Shown in pieces: positions 52,282 through 61,483 of a stretch of DNA of 64,000 bases; the stretch's first letter is position 1, and each line of letters starts with the position of its first letter. The position numbers were made by a program, and so were the translations under genes. This stretch comes from Ornithinimicrobium cavernae (GTDB lineage: Bacteria; Actinomycetota; Actinomycetes; Actinomycetales; Dermatophilaceae), in NCBI RefSeq assembly GCF_003121625.1, contig NZ_QDDJ01000016.1, positions 62,001 through 126,000 on the forward strand, given 5' to 3'. The notes beneath the pieces are model-generated. The model was given only the letters and a program-made list of their open reading frames with translations. It had not been told where the DNA came from and did no database searches.

Positions 52282-53217
52282 TCAGCCTCCGCCCGACTCC
52301 TTCGGGGGCTGTGTGAACGACTCGACCACGCCGCGCAACCCTTCCTTCCGGTAGACCTCCCCAGTTGGCGTGCGAGCGCCGTAGCGGCGGGCCTGCGCGA
52401 TCGCAGAACGGACGCGCGGGTCGTGCTCGGCGATGCGCGCCGCCCGCTGGGCACCGGGGGTCCGGGCCGCCTGCTGCAGCTTGTGGAGGTACTCGTCGGC
52501 GTTGCCGGTGTGGTACACGATCTGGTGCTCAGCCTCCTGTCTGAGCTCCTGCCACTCGAACCCGACGACCCGGGTGCCGGTGACCAGTCCGTGCAGGCCG
52601 ACCCCGCCCGCGAGCCAGGCGATGAGCAGGACAACCGTCAGCGCGATAAACATTTCGGCAAGGTCGACGGCTCCCGGCACCGCCAGGGCTGCGGCGAGCA
52701 GCATCCCGGCCGCCAGGGTCGGGGGTCCAACGACGAGACCGGCGCGCAGAGCCATCCGCAACGGGCGGTCGACCCAGGACCGGCCGGCCCGGAGGTCTGG
52801 GGCGAGTGTCGGTTCGGCGCTGCTGTGGTTCCTCGTCACCCGCACCCGGGTGAACGCCTTGCCGATGCTGCTGCCGGTCAGGGTGTGAGTGAGCCAGTCG
52901 TAGGCCCAGATCACCAGCCCCTGGAGGTAGACCGTGCTCAGCACCACGGGCTGGAGCTGCTCCACTGCGGCCCCGACCGAGCCACCGGCGGCGGTGCCCG
53001 GGTCCCACTCGGTGAGGAAGTCGTTGAAGGAGTCGAAGCCGGCGAGCAGGAGAGCATCGGCCGCCTGGCTGAAGGTGAAGGGCAGCACGATGAGGCAGGC
53101 CAGCCCGAAGGCGATGACGGAGTCGATGGCGCGGGCGATCAACCGGCGCAGGCGCAGCGGCGGATAGGTTCGTGTGGTGTCCCGGCTGCTGCGGGTGGTG
53201 TCCACGATCCCGGTCAC
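52282..53217 (-). CDS. RDD family membrane protein
   Basis: 311 residues. The RDD signature is in LRRLIARAIDSVIAFGLACLIV (Arg-Ala-x-Asp in the first helix). Four to five hydrophobic helices follow, with a second family segment GSSIGKAFTRVRV in the middle. A long hydrophilic C-terminal tail (about residues 225-311) is Gln/Arg-rich. RDD proteins are of mixed or unknown function; some act as sodium/proton antiporters. The GTG has AAAGGAG. It converges on icmF and is codirectional with the thioredoxin gene, from which a terminator separates it. Confidence 0.82.
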   Translation of the reverse strand: MTGIVDTTRSSRDTTRTYPPLRLRRLIARAIDSVIAFGLACLIVLPFTFSQAADALLLAGFDSFNDFLTEWDPGTAAGGSVGAAVEQLQPVVLSTVYLQGLVIWAYDWLTHTLTGSSIGKAFTRVRVTRNHSSAEPTLAPDLRAGRSWVDRPLRMALRAGLVVGPPTLAAGMLLAAALAVPGAVDLAEMFIALTVVLLIAWLAGGVGLHGLVTGTRVVGFEWQELRQEAEHQIVYHTGNADEYLHKLQQAARTPGAQRAARIAEHDPRVRSAIAQARRYGARTPTGEVYRKEGLRGVVESFTQPPKESGGG

Positions 53218-53340
53218 CTTCGCTCCTTTGCCGGTTCCAGTCTATGACCTCATCCGGGGGAGTCCTGCCTGACCTAGCAATCGGATCCGCGCGTGCGACT
53301 CGACGGCTCCGGCAGTCCATGCAGGTCAGCAACACCAGGA

Positions 53341-53366
53341 ACCCCACGACCTCCTGGTCGTGGGGT
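53341..53366 (-). terminator. Terminator hairpin after the thioredoxin gene
   Basis: ACCCCACGACC (53341-53351), loop TCCT, GGTCGTGGGGT (53356-53366): a perfect 11-bp stem, 27 bases beyond the trx stop on the minus strand. Confidence 0.8.
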
Positions 53367-53392
53367 CCCGTGGTGTCGGTGGCTGCTCGGGC

Positions 53393-53782
53393 TCAGCCCT
53401 GCGGGGCGTCGCCGGCCATCTCGGACTCGGCCGCGGCCAGCTTGGCCCGGACCTCGTCCATGTCCAGCTCCTTGAGCTGGCCGATCAGGCTCTCCAGGCC
53501 GGCTGCGGGCAGCACGCCCGGCTGCGAGAACAGCAGGATGCCGTCGCGGAAGGCCATCACGGTGGGGATCGAGGTGATCTGCGCACCGGCGGCCAGCTCC
53601 TGCTGCGCCTCGGTGTCGATCTTGCCGAAGACGACGTCGTCGTGCTTCTCGGAGACCTGCTCATAGACCGGCGCGAAGGCACGGCACGGACCGCACCACG
53701 CGGCCCACCAGTCGATCAGAACGATCTCGTGGTCGGCCAGCGTCTGGTCGAGGTTGTCTCTGGTCAGCTCCATCGTGCTCAT
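53393..53782 (-). CDS. trxA: Thioredoxin
   Basis: 129 residues. The active site WCGPC (C30, C33) sits in VLIDWWAAWCGPCRAFAPVYEQV, with the cis-proline in ITSIPTVMAFRDG. It is about 20 residues longer than standard thioredoxins because of an acidic helical C-terminal tail (DEVRAKLAAAESEMAGDAPQG), seen in some actinobacterial homologues. The start MSTMELTRDN at 53782; MELTRDN at 53773 is also possible. It diverges from the malic enzyme gene with about 100 bases between. Confidence 0.93.
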   Translation of the reverse strand: MSTMELTRDNLDQTLADHEIVLIDWWAAWCGPCRAFAPVYEQVSEKHDDVVFGKIDTEAQQELAAGAQITSIPTVMAFRDGILLFSQPGVLPAAGLESLIGQLKELDMDEVRAKLAAAESEMAGDAPQG

Positions 53783-53873
53783 ACGGGGGCCAACGCCGCG
53801 CCGGCCACGGTGATTCCCGGGGCGATCTTCGTCACATGCCGGACGCCTGCCCCGCAGAGCCCCGCTGATGCGG

Positions 53874-53879
53874 AACAAT
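53874..53879 (+). promoter_or_regulatory. -10-like box of the malic enzyme gene
   Basis: AACAAT followed by seven bases and ATG 53887. This box decides between two possible start codons in favour of the downstream one. Confidence 0.4.
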
Positions 53880-53886
53880 GGCGACC

Positions 53887-55282
<1,396 letters not shown>

Positions 55283-55302
<20 letters not shown>

Positions 55303-55693
55303 CCACCTGCGGGGAGTATGCCGGGGGCTGGGCTGGCTCCTGCTGCTCACCCTTCTCCTCGCGCAGGTGTGGGCGCTGTACCTGCTGGTCCCCTCCCCGG
55401 GGGATCCGCTCTTCCCCGGCCAGGACAAGGTCGGGCACGCCCTGCTGTTCGGGGTGCCGCTCGCCCTCTCCCTGGCGCTGGGTTCCCGGCCGGTGAGCCT
55501 CGGCATACTGCTGCACGCGCTCGCCAGCGAGCCGCTCCAGGGGCTGCTCACCTCCACGCGCACCCCCGACGCCTGGGACACCGTCGCCGACCTGGCCGGC
55601 ATCGCCCTCGCGGTGCTGGTGGTCGAGCTGGCGCGTCGGCGCCGCCCAGTGTCCCGCGTGGCCGAGCCGGACACCGTGGGGGCGCTCCGGTGA
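55283..55693 (+). CDS. VanZ-like membrane protein
   Basis: 136 residues with three to four hydrophobic segments. Short VanZ-like motifs are present: FPGQDKVGHALLFGVPLAL (DK-x2-H in the first loop), LLHALASEPLQGLLTSTRTPDAWDTVADLAGIALA (E-x-x-Q ... D-x-x-D-x-x-A-N/G). VanZ relatives are linked to glycopeptide and lipoglycopeptide tolerance by an unknown mechanism. The GTG start overlaps the end of the malic enzyme gene by 20 bases, and its stop overlaps the next GTG start (GTGA). It uses GTA and ATA rare codons inside GTATGCC/GGCATAC motifs. Confidence 0.75.
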
Positions 55694-56265
55694 CCGCCGA
55701 CGAGGGGCCCGGCTCGCTGGCCGGACAGCTGCTGGTGGCCACACCCGTGACCGGTGACTTCTTCCACCGCTCCGTCGTGCTGGTGCTCCACCACGACGAC
55801 GACGGCGCCACCGGGATCACGCTCAACAAACCGCTGGAGGCCGAGGTCTCCGCCGTCCTCCCGGACTGGCAGCCGCACGTGACACCGCCCGGCGTGCTGT
55901 TCCAGGGCGGGCCGGTGCAGCTCGACTCGGCGATGGGGCTGGTCAGCGTGCCCGGTGGAGTGGCAGCGCAGACCGAGACGCTGGGCATCTCGGTGCTCTT
56001 CGGTGGGCTCGCCCTCGTCGACCTGGACGCACCACCCCCGGTCGTCGTCCCCGAGGTCTCGGGGCTGCGGATCTATGTCGGCTATGCCGGCTGGAGTGCC
56101 GGGCAGCTCGAGGAGGAGCTCATCGAGGGCGCCTGGTACGTCGTCGAGCGCGAGCCCCGCGACCCCTTCCACGACTCGGCGGACCTGTGGCGCGACGTGC
56201 TGGTCCGCCAGCGGAACTCGCTGTCGCTGGTCGCCAACCACACCCACCACCCCGAGCAGAACTGA
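55690..56265 (+). CDS. YqgE/AlgH family protein (UPF0301)
   Basis: 191 residues, the family's normal length. The opening LAGQLLVATPVTGDFFHRSVVLVLHHDDDGATGITLNKP and the later VLFQGGPVQ, LRIYVGYAGWSAGQLEEELIEGAWYVV and WRDVLVRQ are diagnostic. The structure of this family is known but its role is not; in pseudomonads AlgH affects alginate regulation. The GTG overlaps the VanZ-like stop (GTGA), so malic enzyme, VanZ-like and YqgE genes form one unit. Confidence 0.93.
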   Translation: MTADEGPGSLAGQLLVATPVTGDFFHRSVVLVLHHDDDGATGITLNKPLEAEVSAVLPDWQPHVTPPGVLFQGGPVQLDSAMGLVSVPGGVAAQTETLGISVLFGGLALVDLDAPPPVVVPEVSGLRIYVGYAGWSAGQLEEELIEGAWYVVEREPRDPFHDSADLWRDVLVRQRNSLSLVANHTHHPEQN

Positions 56266-56287
56266 GGCCGCTCCCAGACGCCCGCAG

Positions 56288-56293
56288 TAGGGT
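56288..56293 (+). promoter_or_regulatory. -10 box of a leaderless DUF3039 promoter
   Basis: TAGGGT, six bases, then ATG 56300. There is no clear ribosome binding site at the right distance. Confidence 0.4.
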
Positions 56294-56299
56294 GAGGGC

Positions 56300-56611
56300 A
56301 TGTCGTTGAGCATGTCGCAGGAGCCGCTGGACGCCCCGGAGGCGCCCACCGCCCCGTCCACCCGGACCGCGGTCCTCGAGCGCGAGGACACCAGCACAGA
56401 CCCCCGTCTCAGCGAGCCGGGCGACCACGAGCGCTTCGCGCACTACGTGCGCAAGGAGAAGATCATGGAGAGCGCCCTGTCGGGCGAGCCCGTGGTCGCG
56501 CTGTGCGGCAAGATCTGGGTGCCCGGGAGAGACCCGAACCGGTTCCCGGTCTGCCCGACGTGCAAGGAGATCTACGAGGGGCTGCGCGCCCCCCAGGACG
56601 GCGGGGAGTAG
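56300..56611 (+). CDS. DUF3039 domain protein
   Basis: 103 residues. The DUF3039 pattern covers the C-terminal 65 residues: GDHERFAHYVRKEKIMESALSGEPVVALCGKIWVPGRDPNRFPVCPTCKEIYEGL. It contains a cysteine set C69, C85 and C88 with CPTC, likely a zinc-binding site. The N-terminus is disordered. The function is unknown, but in actinobacteria the gene lies almost always just upstream of the helicase gene found here, suggesting that the two work together. Confidence 0.9.
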   Translation: MSLSMSQEPLDAPEAPTAPSTRTAVLEREDTSTDPRLSEPGDHERFAHYVRKEKIMESALSGEPVVALCGKIWVPGRDPNRFPVCPTCKEIYEGLRAPQDGGE

Positions 56612-56705
56612 GCGACACGCCCGGGCTGTCGCGACACACCGTCGGGCGGCACGCGGGCGACCTGCGGCTTTCCGAGGGGCGTCCGGATCGGCCCCGTGGA
56701 ACTCG

Positions 56706-56711
56706 TATCCT
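56706..56711 (+). promoter_or_regulatory. -10 box before the SF2 helicase gene
   Basis: TATCCT, eight bases, then ATG 56720. No ribosome binding site is present. Confidence 0.4.
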
Positions 56712-56719
56712 GAGCGGCG

Positions 56720-58471
56720 ATGTCCACCTCAGCTGCCTCTCATCTCCCCCCGGCCTATCCCGAGCGTGCGGCGTGGGGCACCGCCGGCAAACTGCGCGCC
56801 TGGCAGCAGGCCGCGCTCGACCAGTACCTCACCGACAGTCCCCGCGACTTCCTCGCCGTGGCGACGCCCGGCGCCGGTAAGACGACCTTCGCACTCAAGG
56901 TGGCGACCGAGCTGCTGGACGCCGGTGTCATCGAGCGGGTCACCGTGGTCGCCCCCACCGAGCACCTCAAGACCCAGTGGGCCGAGGCCGCTGCCCGGGT
57001 CGGCATCAACATCGACCCCCGGTTCGCCAACGCCCACGGGCGCCACGGCCGGGAGTTCCAGGGGGTGGCGGTCACCTACGCGGGGGTCGCCAGCAAGCCG
57101 CTGCTGCACCGGGCCCGGACCGAGGCGGCCCGCACCCTGGTCATCCTCGACGAGATCCACCACGGCGGTGACGCCCTGAGCTGGGGCGAGGCGATCCGTG
57201 AGGCCTTCGAGCCGGCCACCCGGCGGCTGTCCCTGACCGGCACACCCTTCCGCTCCGACACTGCCGCGATCCCGTTCGTGCGCTACGCCATGGACCACGA
57301 GGGCGTCCTGCGCTCAGAGGCGGACTACACCTACGGCTACGCCGAGGCACTGCGCGACGGTGTGGTGCGACCGGTCCTGTTCCTGGCCTACGGCGGGAGT
57401 ATGCGGTGGCGCACCCGGGCGGGCGACGAGATCTCCGCGCAGCTCGGGGAGACCCTGACCAAGGACCTGTCCAAGCAGGCGTGGCGCACCGCCCTGGACG
57501 CCGGGGGCGAGTGGATCCCGACCGTGCTGGCCGCCGCCGACAAGAGGCTCACCGAGGTGCGTCGGGGCGTCCCGGACGCCGGCGGGTTGGTGATCGCCAG
57601 CGACCAGGCCTCGGCCCGGGCCTACGCCCGCCAGCTCGCCGCGCTCACCGGCGAGAAGCCGACCGTGGTGCTCTCCGACGACACCGGCGCCTCGGGGCGG
57701 ATCGAGGAGTTCGCCGAGGGGGACTCACGGTGGATGGTCGCCGTCCGCATGGTCTCCGAGGGCGTGGACGTGCCGCGCCTGTGCGTCGGTGTCTATGCCA
57801 CCTCCACGTCCACACCGCTCTACTTCGCCCAGGCCATCGGGCGGTTCGTGCGCGCCCGGCGCCGCGGCGAGACCGCGTCGGTGTTCCTCCCCAGCGTGCA
57901 GCTGATCCTGCAGCACGCCAGCTCGATGGAGCTCCAGCGCGACCACGCCCTCAACAAGAAGCGGTCCGACGAGGACGGGCTGGACTGGACCCCGGAGGAC
58001 AACCTGCTGGCCGAGGCCAACGCGCCCGAGCAGGCGCTGGACTCCGAGCAGGGCGCGTTCGAGGCGCTGGAGTCCGACGCGCTCTTCGACCACGTGCTGT
58101 TCGACGCCGAGCAGTTCGGTCTGGGTGCGCTGCCGGGGAGCCAGGAGGAGGAGGACTACCTCGGCCTGCCCGGGCTGCTCGAGCCGGACCAGGTGGCGCA
58201 CGTGCTGCGGGACCGGCAGCGCAAACAGGTCAGCAACGGCGGAGGCCGTCGCGCGGCCGAGCACGTCTCCGCGCACCGCGCGCTGGCCGAGCACCGAAAG
58301 GAGCTCAACAAGCTGGTCTCGGCCTACGCCCAGAAGTCCGGTCAGCCGCACGCGATCGTGCACTCCGAGCTGCGCCGCAGCTGTGGTGGGCCAGAGCTGG
58401 CCACCGCCAGCAGCGAGCAGGTCACCCAGCGGATCGACACGATCCGGCGCTGGTTCGTGGGACGCCGCTGA
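56720..58471 (+). CDS. DEAD/DEAH box SF2 helicase (actinobacterial)
   Basis: 583 residues. Superfamily 2 motor: the Q-like LRAWQQAALDQYL, Walker A ATPGAGKTTFAL (about 48-59), TVVAPTEHLKTQW, DEIHH as motif II (DEAH-like with Ile/His), SLTGTPFRSD as motif III, and VRMVSEGVDVPRLCVGVYAT plus QAIGRFVRAR as motifs V and VI. The C-terminal 140 residues are charged and helical. It resembles the helicase parts of type III restriction enzymes and UvrB-like enzymes, but no nuclease is fused. The DUF3039 partner gene is 108 bases upstream. Its nucleic acid substrate is unknown. Confidence 0.9.
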   Translation: MSTSAASHLPPAYPERAAWGTAGKLRAWQQAALDQYLTDSPRDFLAVATPGAGKTTFALKVATELLDAGVIERVTVVAPTEHLKTQWAEAAARVGINIDPRFANAHGRHGREFQGVAVTYAGVASKPLLHRARTEAARTLVILDEIHHGGDALSWGEAIREAFEPATRRLSLTGTPFRSDTAAIPFVRYAMDHEGVLRSEADYTYGYAEALRDGVVRPVLFLAYGGSMRWRTRAGDEISAQLGETLTKDLSKQAWRTALDAGGEWIPTVLAAADKRLTEVRRGVPDAGGLVIASDQASARAYARQLAALTGEKPTVVLSDDTGASGRIEEFAEGDSRWMVAVRMVSEGVDVPRLCVGVYATSTSTPLYFAQAIGRFVRARRRGETASVFLPSVQLILQHASSMELQRDHALNKKRSDEDGLDWTPEDNLLAEANAPEQALDSEQGAFEALESDALFDHVLFDAEQFGLGALPGSQEEEDYLGLPGLLEPDQVAHVLRDRQRKQVSNGGGRRAAEHVSAHRALAEHRKELNKLVSAYAQKSGQPHAIVHSELRRSCGGPELATASSEQVTQRIDTIRRWFVGRR

Positions 58472-58538
58472 CCCGCGGCGGCACAGCAGCGAGCCCCGTG
58501 CCCGGGTCGAGGGCACACCCCGGGCAGGACGCAGTGGA

Positions 58539-58544
58539 TACGGT
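58539..58544 (+). promoter_or_regulatory. -10 box of a leaderless iclR promoter
   Basis: TACGGT, six bases, then GTG 58551. There is no ribosome binding site. Confidence 0.45.
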
Positions 58545-58550
58545 GTCCCG

Positions 58551-59246
58551 GTGAGTGCCGAGCCCGAGACCGCGCAGACCCTGGACCGTGGCCTGCAGGT
58601 CCTGGAGCAGCTGTCCGGGGCGGCCGGACACGGGGGCCTGACCGTCAGTGAGTTGGCGCAGGCGCTGGGGGTCGGCCGCTCGGTGGTCTACCGTCTCGTC
58701 ACCACGCTGGTGGCCCGCGACTACGTGCGGCGGGGGCAGGACGGCCGGTTCCGGTTGGGCCTGGCCAGCTCGCGGCTGGCGGTTGCGGTCCGGCCCGCGC
58801 TGGTCGAGGCCGCGCGGCCGGTCCTGCGGGCCCTGGCCGACCAGCTGGGCGCGACCGCCCACCTGACTGTCGTCGAGGCCGGGTCGACCGACGCGCTGGC
58901 GGTGCTCGTGGTCGAGCCGTCCTGGACCGACTTCCACGTCGCCTACCGCGTGGGCAGCAGGCACCCGCTGACCCAGGGGGCGGCCGGCAGGGCCCTGCTC
59001 GCCGGACGGCGGGGGAGTGCTCGGGCGGTCACCACCCAGGGCGAGCTCCAGGTGGGAGCGCACGGCGTCGCGGCGCCGGTCACCGGCGTCCCGAGTCTCG
59101 AGGCCTCGGTCGGCGTGGTGTCGATGACACCGATCCGGGAGCGCGGTGGCGCCGACGCCGTCGAGCTCGCGGCACAGCAGGTGGCCGCCGCGCTGGGCAC
59201 CACCAGACAGCACGAGTCCGAGGGGGATCCCTCGCTGTCCGACTGA
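58551..59246 (+). CDS. IclR family transcriptional regulator
   Basis: 231 residues. The N-terminal winged helix (about 8-75) reads TLDRGLQVLEQLSGAAGHGGLTVSELAQALGVGRSVVYRLVTTLVARDYVRRGQDGRFRLG, and the C-terminal effector domain ends VSMTPIRERGGADAVELAAQQVAAAL. IclR regulators often control aromatic and short-chain acid catabolism, responding to a pathway intermediate. It converges on the crotonase gene and is the only regulator near the crotonase/SDR/RidA/transporter block, so it is the likely controller. An inverted repeat between the crotonase and SDR genes is a candidate site. Confidence 0.9.
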   Translation: MSAEPETAQTLDRGLQVLEQLSGAAGHGGLTVSELAQALGVGRSVVYRLVTTLVARDYVRRGQDGRFRLGLASSRLAVAVRPALVEAARPVLRALADQLGATAHLTVVEAGSTDALAVLVVEPSWTDFHVAYRVGSRHPLTQGAAGRALLAGRRGSARAVTTQGELQVGAHGVAAPVTGVPSLEASVGVVSMTPIRERGGADAVELAAQQVAAALGTTRQHESEGDPSLSD

Positions 59247-59287
59247 CCCGTCCCGGCACCCGCGGGGAGGCGCGGGTGGGCAGCGCG

Positions 59288-60085
59288 TCAGCGCCAGGGG
59301 CCGAAGTCGGGCTGCCGCTTCTCCGCGAACGCGGCCGCCCCCTCCTTGGCCTCGTCCGACTCGACGAACAGGTCCAGGCCGGCGAACGCGATATTGCCCA
59401 GCCCCTGCATGTGGTCGGAGTCGGCGTTGAAGCTGTGCTTGAGGAAGCGCAGCGCCGTGGGGGAGTACGACGCGATCTTGCGGGCGTACTCGCGGGCCTT
59501 GTCCATGAGCTGGTCGGCCGGGACCACCTCGTTGACCAGACCCCACCGCTCGGCCGTCTGTGCGTCATACAGGTCCAGTAGGAACCAGATCTGCCGGGCC
59601 CGCTTCTCACCCACCACCCTGGCCAGGTAGGCCGAGCCGAAGCCCGCGTCGAAGGAGCCGACGCGCGGGCCGCTCTGTCCGAACCGGGCGGTCTCGCTGG
59701 CCACGGAGAGGTCGGCGAGGACGTGGAGCACGTGACCCCCGCCGACGGCCACCCCGTTGACGGCGGCGATCACCGGCTTGGGGATGTCGCGCATCGTCTG
59801 GTGCACCTGCTGGATCTGGAACAGGCCCCACTCCGTCTCGCCGTAGCTGCCCGTCTCGGCCCGCTCCTTGACGTCACCCCCGGCACAGAAAGCCTTGTCC
59901 CCGGCCCCCGTCAGGATCACGCACGCGACCCGGGAGTCGGCCCACGCGTGCTTCAGGGCCGCCAGGAGCTCGTCGACCGTCCGCCCCCGGAAGGAGTTGT
60001 AGCGCTCGGGCCGGTTGATCGTCACCACCGCCCAGCTCTCCTCGACCTCGTAGGTGATGTCGGTGAACTCCTCGGGCTTGATCAT
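59288..60085 (-). CDS. Crotonase-family ring-cleavage hydrolase, BadI/MenB-like
   Basis: 265 residues. A crotonase fold with oxyanion-hole segments AFCAGGDVKE and NGVAVGGGHVLHVLADLSVAS. It resembles BadI (2-ketocyclohexanecarboxyl-CoA hydrolase) and MenB: NRPERYNSFRGRTVDELL, FGQSGPRVGSFDAGFGSAYLARVVGEKRARQIWFL, and YSPTALRFLKHSFNADSDHMQGL. The VGSFDAGFG loop is the MenB/BadI subgroup mark, distinct from ordinary enoyl-CoA hydratases. No other menaquinone gene is nearby, so ring cleavage in aromatic or alicyclic CoA breakdown is favoured over MenB. It diverges from the SDR gene, giving a badI/badH-like arrangement. Confidence 0.82.
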   Translation of the reverse strand: MIKPEEFTDITYEVEESWAVVTINRPERYNSFRGRTVDELLAALKHAWADSRVACVILTGAGDKAFCAGGDVKERAETGSYGETEWGLFQIQQVHQTMRDIPKPVIAAVNGVAVGGGHVLHVLADLSVASETARFGQSGPRVGSFDAGFGSAYLARVVGEKRARQIWFLLDLYDAQTAERWGLVNEVVPADQLMDKAREYARKIASYSPTALRFLKHSFNADSDHMQGLGNIAFAGLDLFVESDEAKEGAAAFAEKRQPDFGPWR

Positions 60086-60121
60086 CGGCCTGCTCTCTCT
60101 GTTGGGTATGGCGTCATCTTG

Positions 60122-60139
60122 ACGGTCGTCACGGACCGT
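60122..60139. promoter_or_regulatory. Inverted repeat ACGGTC-N6-GACCGT in divergent promoter
   Basis: ACGGTC (60122-60127), six bases, GACCGT (60134-60139), overlapping a TTGACG -35-like box (60119-60124). It lies between the divergent crotonase and SDR genes, 15 bases before the SDR GTG. It is a candidate IclR operator. Confidence 0.45.
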
Positions 60140-60153
60140 GGCAAGGTCACTGC

Positions 60154-60921
60154 GTGTCTGAGCGTGAGGATCAGCCGGTCGCCCTCGTCACCGGGGCGGG
60201 TCGTGGGATCGGTGCCGGGGTGGCCGTGGCGCTCAGTCGAGCCGGGTATGCCGTGGGGCTGAGTGCCCGCAGCGCGGACCAGCTGGAGGAGACGGCCCGG
60301 CAGTGTCCGGGGCCGACCCTCGTGCTGCCGGCCGACCTGGTCGGGGCCGGAGCGGTCGAGCAGGTCGTCGACCGGCTCGAGCAGGAGTGGGCCGCCCCGG
60401 AGGTGGTCATCGCCAACGCCGGGGCCGGTGTCTCCGCCTCCGTGGAGAAGACGACCGACGAGCAGTGGCAGCTGATGCTCGACCTCAACCTGACGGCGCC
60501 CTTCCGGCTCCTGCGCCGGACGATCCCCGCCATGAGGCAGGCGGGACACGGGCGCATCGTCGTGGTGGCCTCGGTGGCCGCCAAGCACGGCGAGCCCTAC
60601 ATCTCCGCCTACACCGCGAGCAAGCACGGCGTGCTCGGGCTGGTCCGGTCCGCGGCCGCCGAGCTGGCCCGCACGGGCGTCACCGTCAACGCCGTCTGCC
60701 CGGGCTACGTCGACACCCCGATGACCGACGCGACGGTGCGGGGCATTGTGGAGAAGACCGGCCGGTCGCCGGAGCAGGCGCGGGCGGCGCTCGAGGCGAA
60801 GCAGGGGATCAACCGGCTCATCACGGTCGAGGAGGTCGTGGAGGCCGTCCTCGCCTGCGTGCGCAACGGTGGCATCACGGGTCAGGGAATCAATGTCGAC
60901 GGTGGAGGTCTGCAGTCATGA
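60154..60921 (+). CDS. SDR-family 3-hydroxyacyl-CoA dehydrogenase-like
   Basis: 255 residues. NAD(P)-binding TGAGRGIGAG, NAG at NAGAGVSA, the catalytic Ser in VVASVAAKHG and Y-x3-K in YTASKHG are intact. The region after it, VNAVCPGYVDTPMTDATVRGIVEKTGRSPEQARAALEAKQGINRLITVEEVVEAV, is typical of SDRs annotated as 3-hydroxyacyl-CoA dehydrogenases in aromatic degradation clusters. The analogous BadH oxidises 2-hydroxycyclohexanecarboxyl-CoA before ring opening by BadI. The GTG start has no strong binding site. Its stop overlaps the RidA ATG (ATGA). Confidence 0.85.
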   Translation: MSEREDQPVALVTGAGRGIGAGVAVALSRAGYAVGLSARSADQLEETARQCPGPTLVLPADLVGAGAVEQVVDRLEQEWAAPEVVIANAGAGVSASVEKTTDEQWQLMLDLNLTAPFRLLRRTIPAMRQAGHGRIVVVASVAAKHGEPYISAYTASKHGVLGLVRSAAAELARTGVTVNAVCPGYVDTPMTDATVRGIVEKTGRSPEQARAALEAKQGINRLITVEEVVEAVLACVRNGGITGQGINVDGGGLQS

Positions 60922-61322
60922 TCGAGCGTGTCAACCCGCCCGAGCTGGGCGAGGCCAGGGGCTTCAGCCACGCCGTGATCGGCACGGGCACGGTCGTCTT
61001 CCTCGCCGGGCAGACCGCGCTGACCCCCGAGGGTGTGATCGAGGGGGACACGGTCGTGGAGCAGTTCGAGCGGGCGCTGACGAGCCTGCTGACGTCCCTG
61101 CGCGCCGCGGGGGGTGAGCCCGCGGACCTGGCGTCGCTGACCGTCTACATCGTGGACATGGACGACTACAAGGCCAACGCCCGGGAGATCGGCAGGGTCT
61201 GGAAGCGCCTGGTGGGGACCGAGTACCCCGCGATGGCGGGCATCGGCGTCTCCCGGCTCTGGGACGTCGAGGCCCTGGTCGAGGTCCAGGGGACGGCCGT
61301 GCTCCCCGCCGCCGACCGCTGA
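60918..61322 (+). CDS. RidA family deaminase
   Basis: 134 residues. The YjgF/YER057c/UK114 fold: GFSHAVIGTGTVVFLAGQTALTPEG, then VVEQFERALTSLLTSLRAAGG, SLTVYIVDMDDYKANAREIGRVW, and YPAMAGIGVSRLWDVEALVEVQGTAVLP, in which Arg of GVSRLWD takes the place of the substrate-carboxylate Arg. RidA proteins hydrolyse enamine/imine intermediates, and some subgroups deaminate 2-aminomuconate-like compounds. Coupled to an SDR and next to a BadI-like hydrolase, it would remove nitrogen from an amino-substituted ring intermediate. That is inference. Confidence 0.88.
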   Translation: MIERVNPPELGEARGFSHAVIGTGTVVFLAGQTALTPEGVIEGDTVVEQFERALTSLLTSLRAAGGEPADLASLTVYIVDMDDYKANAREIGRVWKRLVGTEYPAMAGIGVSRLWDVEALVEVQGTAVLPAADR

Positions 61323-61387
61323 CCGACACCCACCGCCGGCCTGACGCGCGAGGTGCGGACCGCGGACGTCACGTTTGGGTCACTCTG

Positions 61388-61429
61388 TGTGTCGTCTCCT
61401 GGACGAGCGACACAGAACCGGCATAAGGT
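61388..61429 (+). promoter_or_regulatory. Inverted repeat and -10 box before the transporter operon
   Basis: TGTGTCG (61388-61394) and CGACACA (61408-61414) form a 7-bp inverted repeat with a 13-base centre. TAAGGT (61424-61429) is a -10-like box, ten bases beyond. Transcription near 61436 would give a 48-base leader ending in GGAAGGG before the ATG at 61484. Confidence 0.4.
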
Positions 61430-61483
61430 TTGGCACGGAGGCAGGCGCAACGACGTGCCGGCACACCCTGGAAGGGTTCTGCG

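Noticed and set aside
48987-52634. A 1215-codon open frame antisense to icmF
   Set aside because: It is a shadow of GC-rich codon structure; the plus-strand frame has complete IcmF domains and the antisense one has no recognisable motifs. The same applies to long antisense frames over ppdK (19813-22305), pruA (7084-9486) and the glutamate dehydrogenase gene (10832-13516, 13589-15076).
53878-53886. Malic enzyme start at ATG 53878
   Set aside because: This ATG overlaps an AACAAT -10-like box; ATG 53887 has the leaderless spacing. Not certain, but preferred.
59288-60085. Calling the crotonase MenB (naphthoate synthase)
   Set aside because: The VGSFDAGFG loop fits MenB and BadI alike, but no men genes are near, while an SDR, RidA and aromatic-type importer are; left as BadI/MenB-like.
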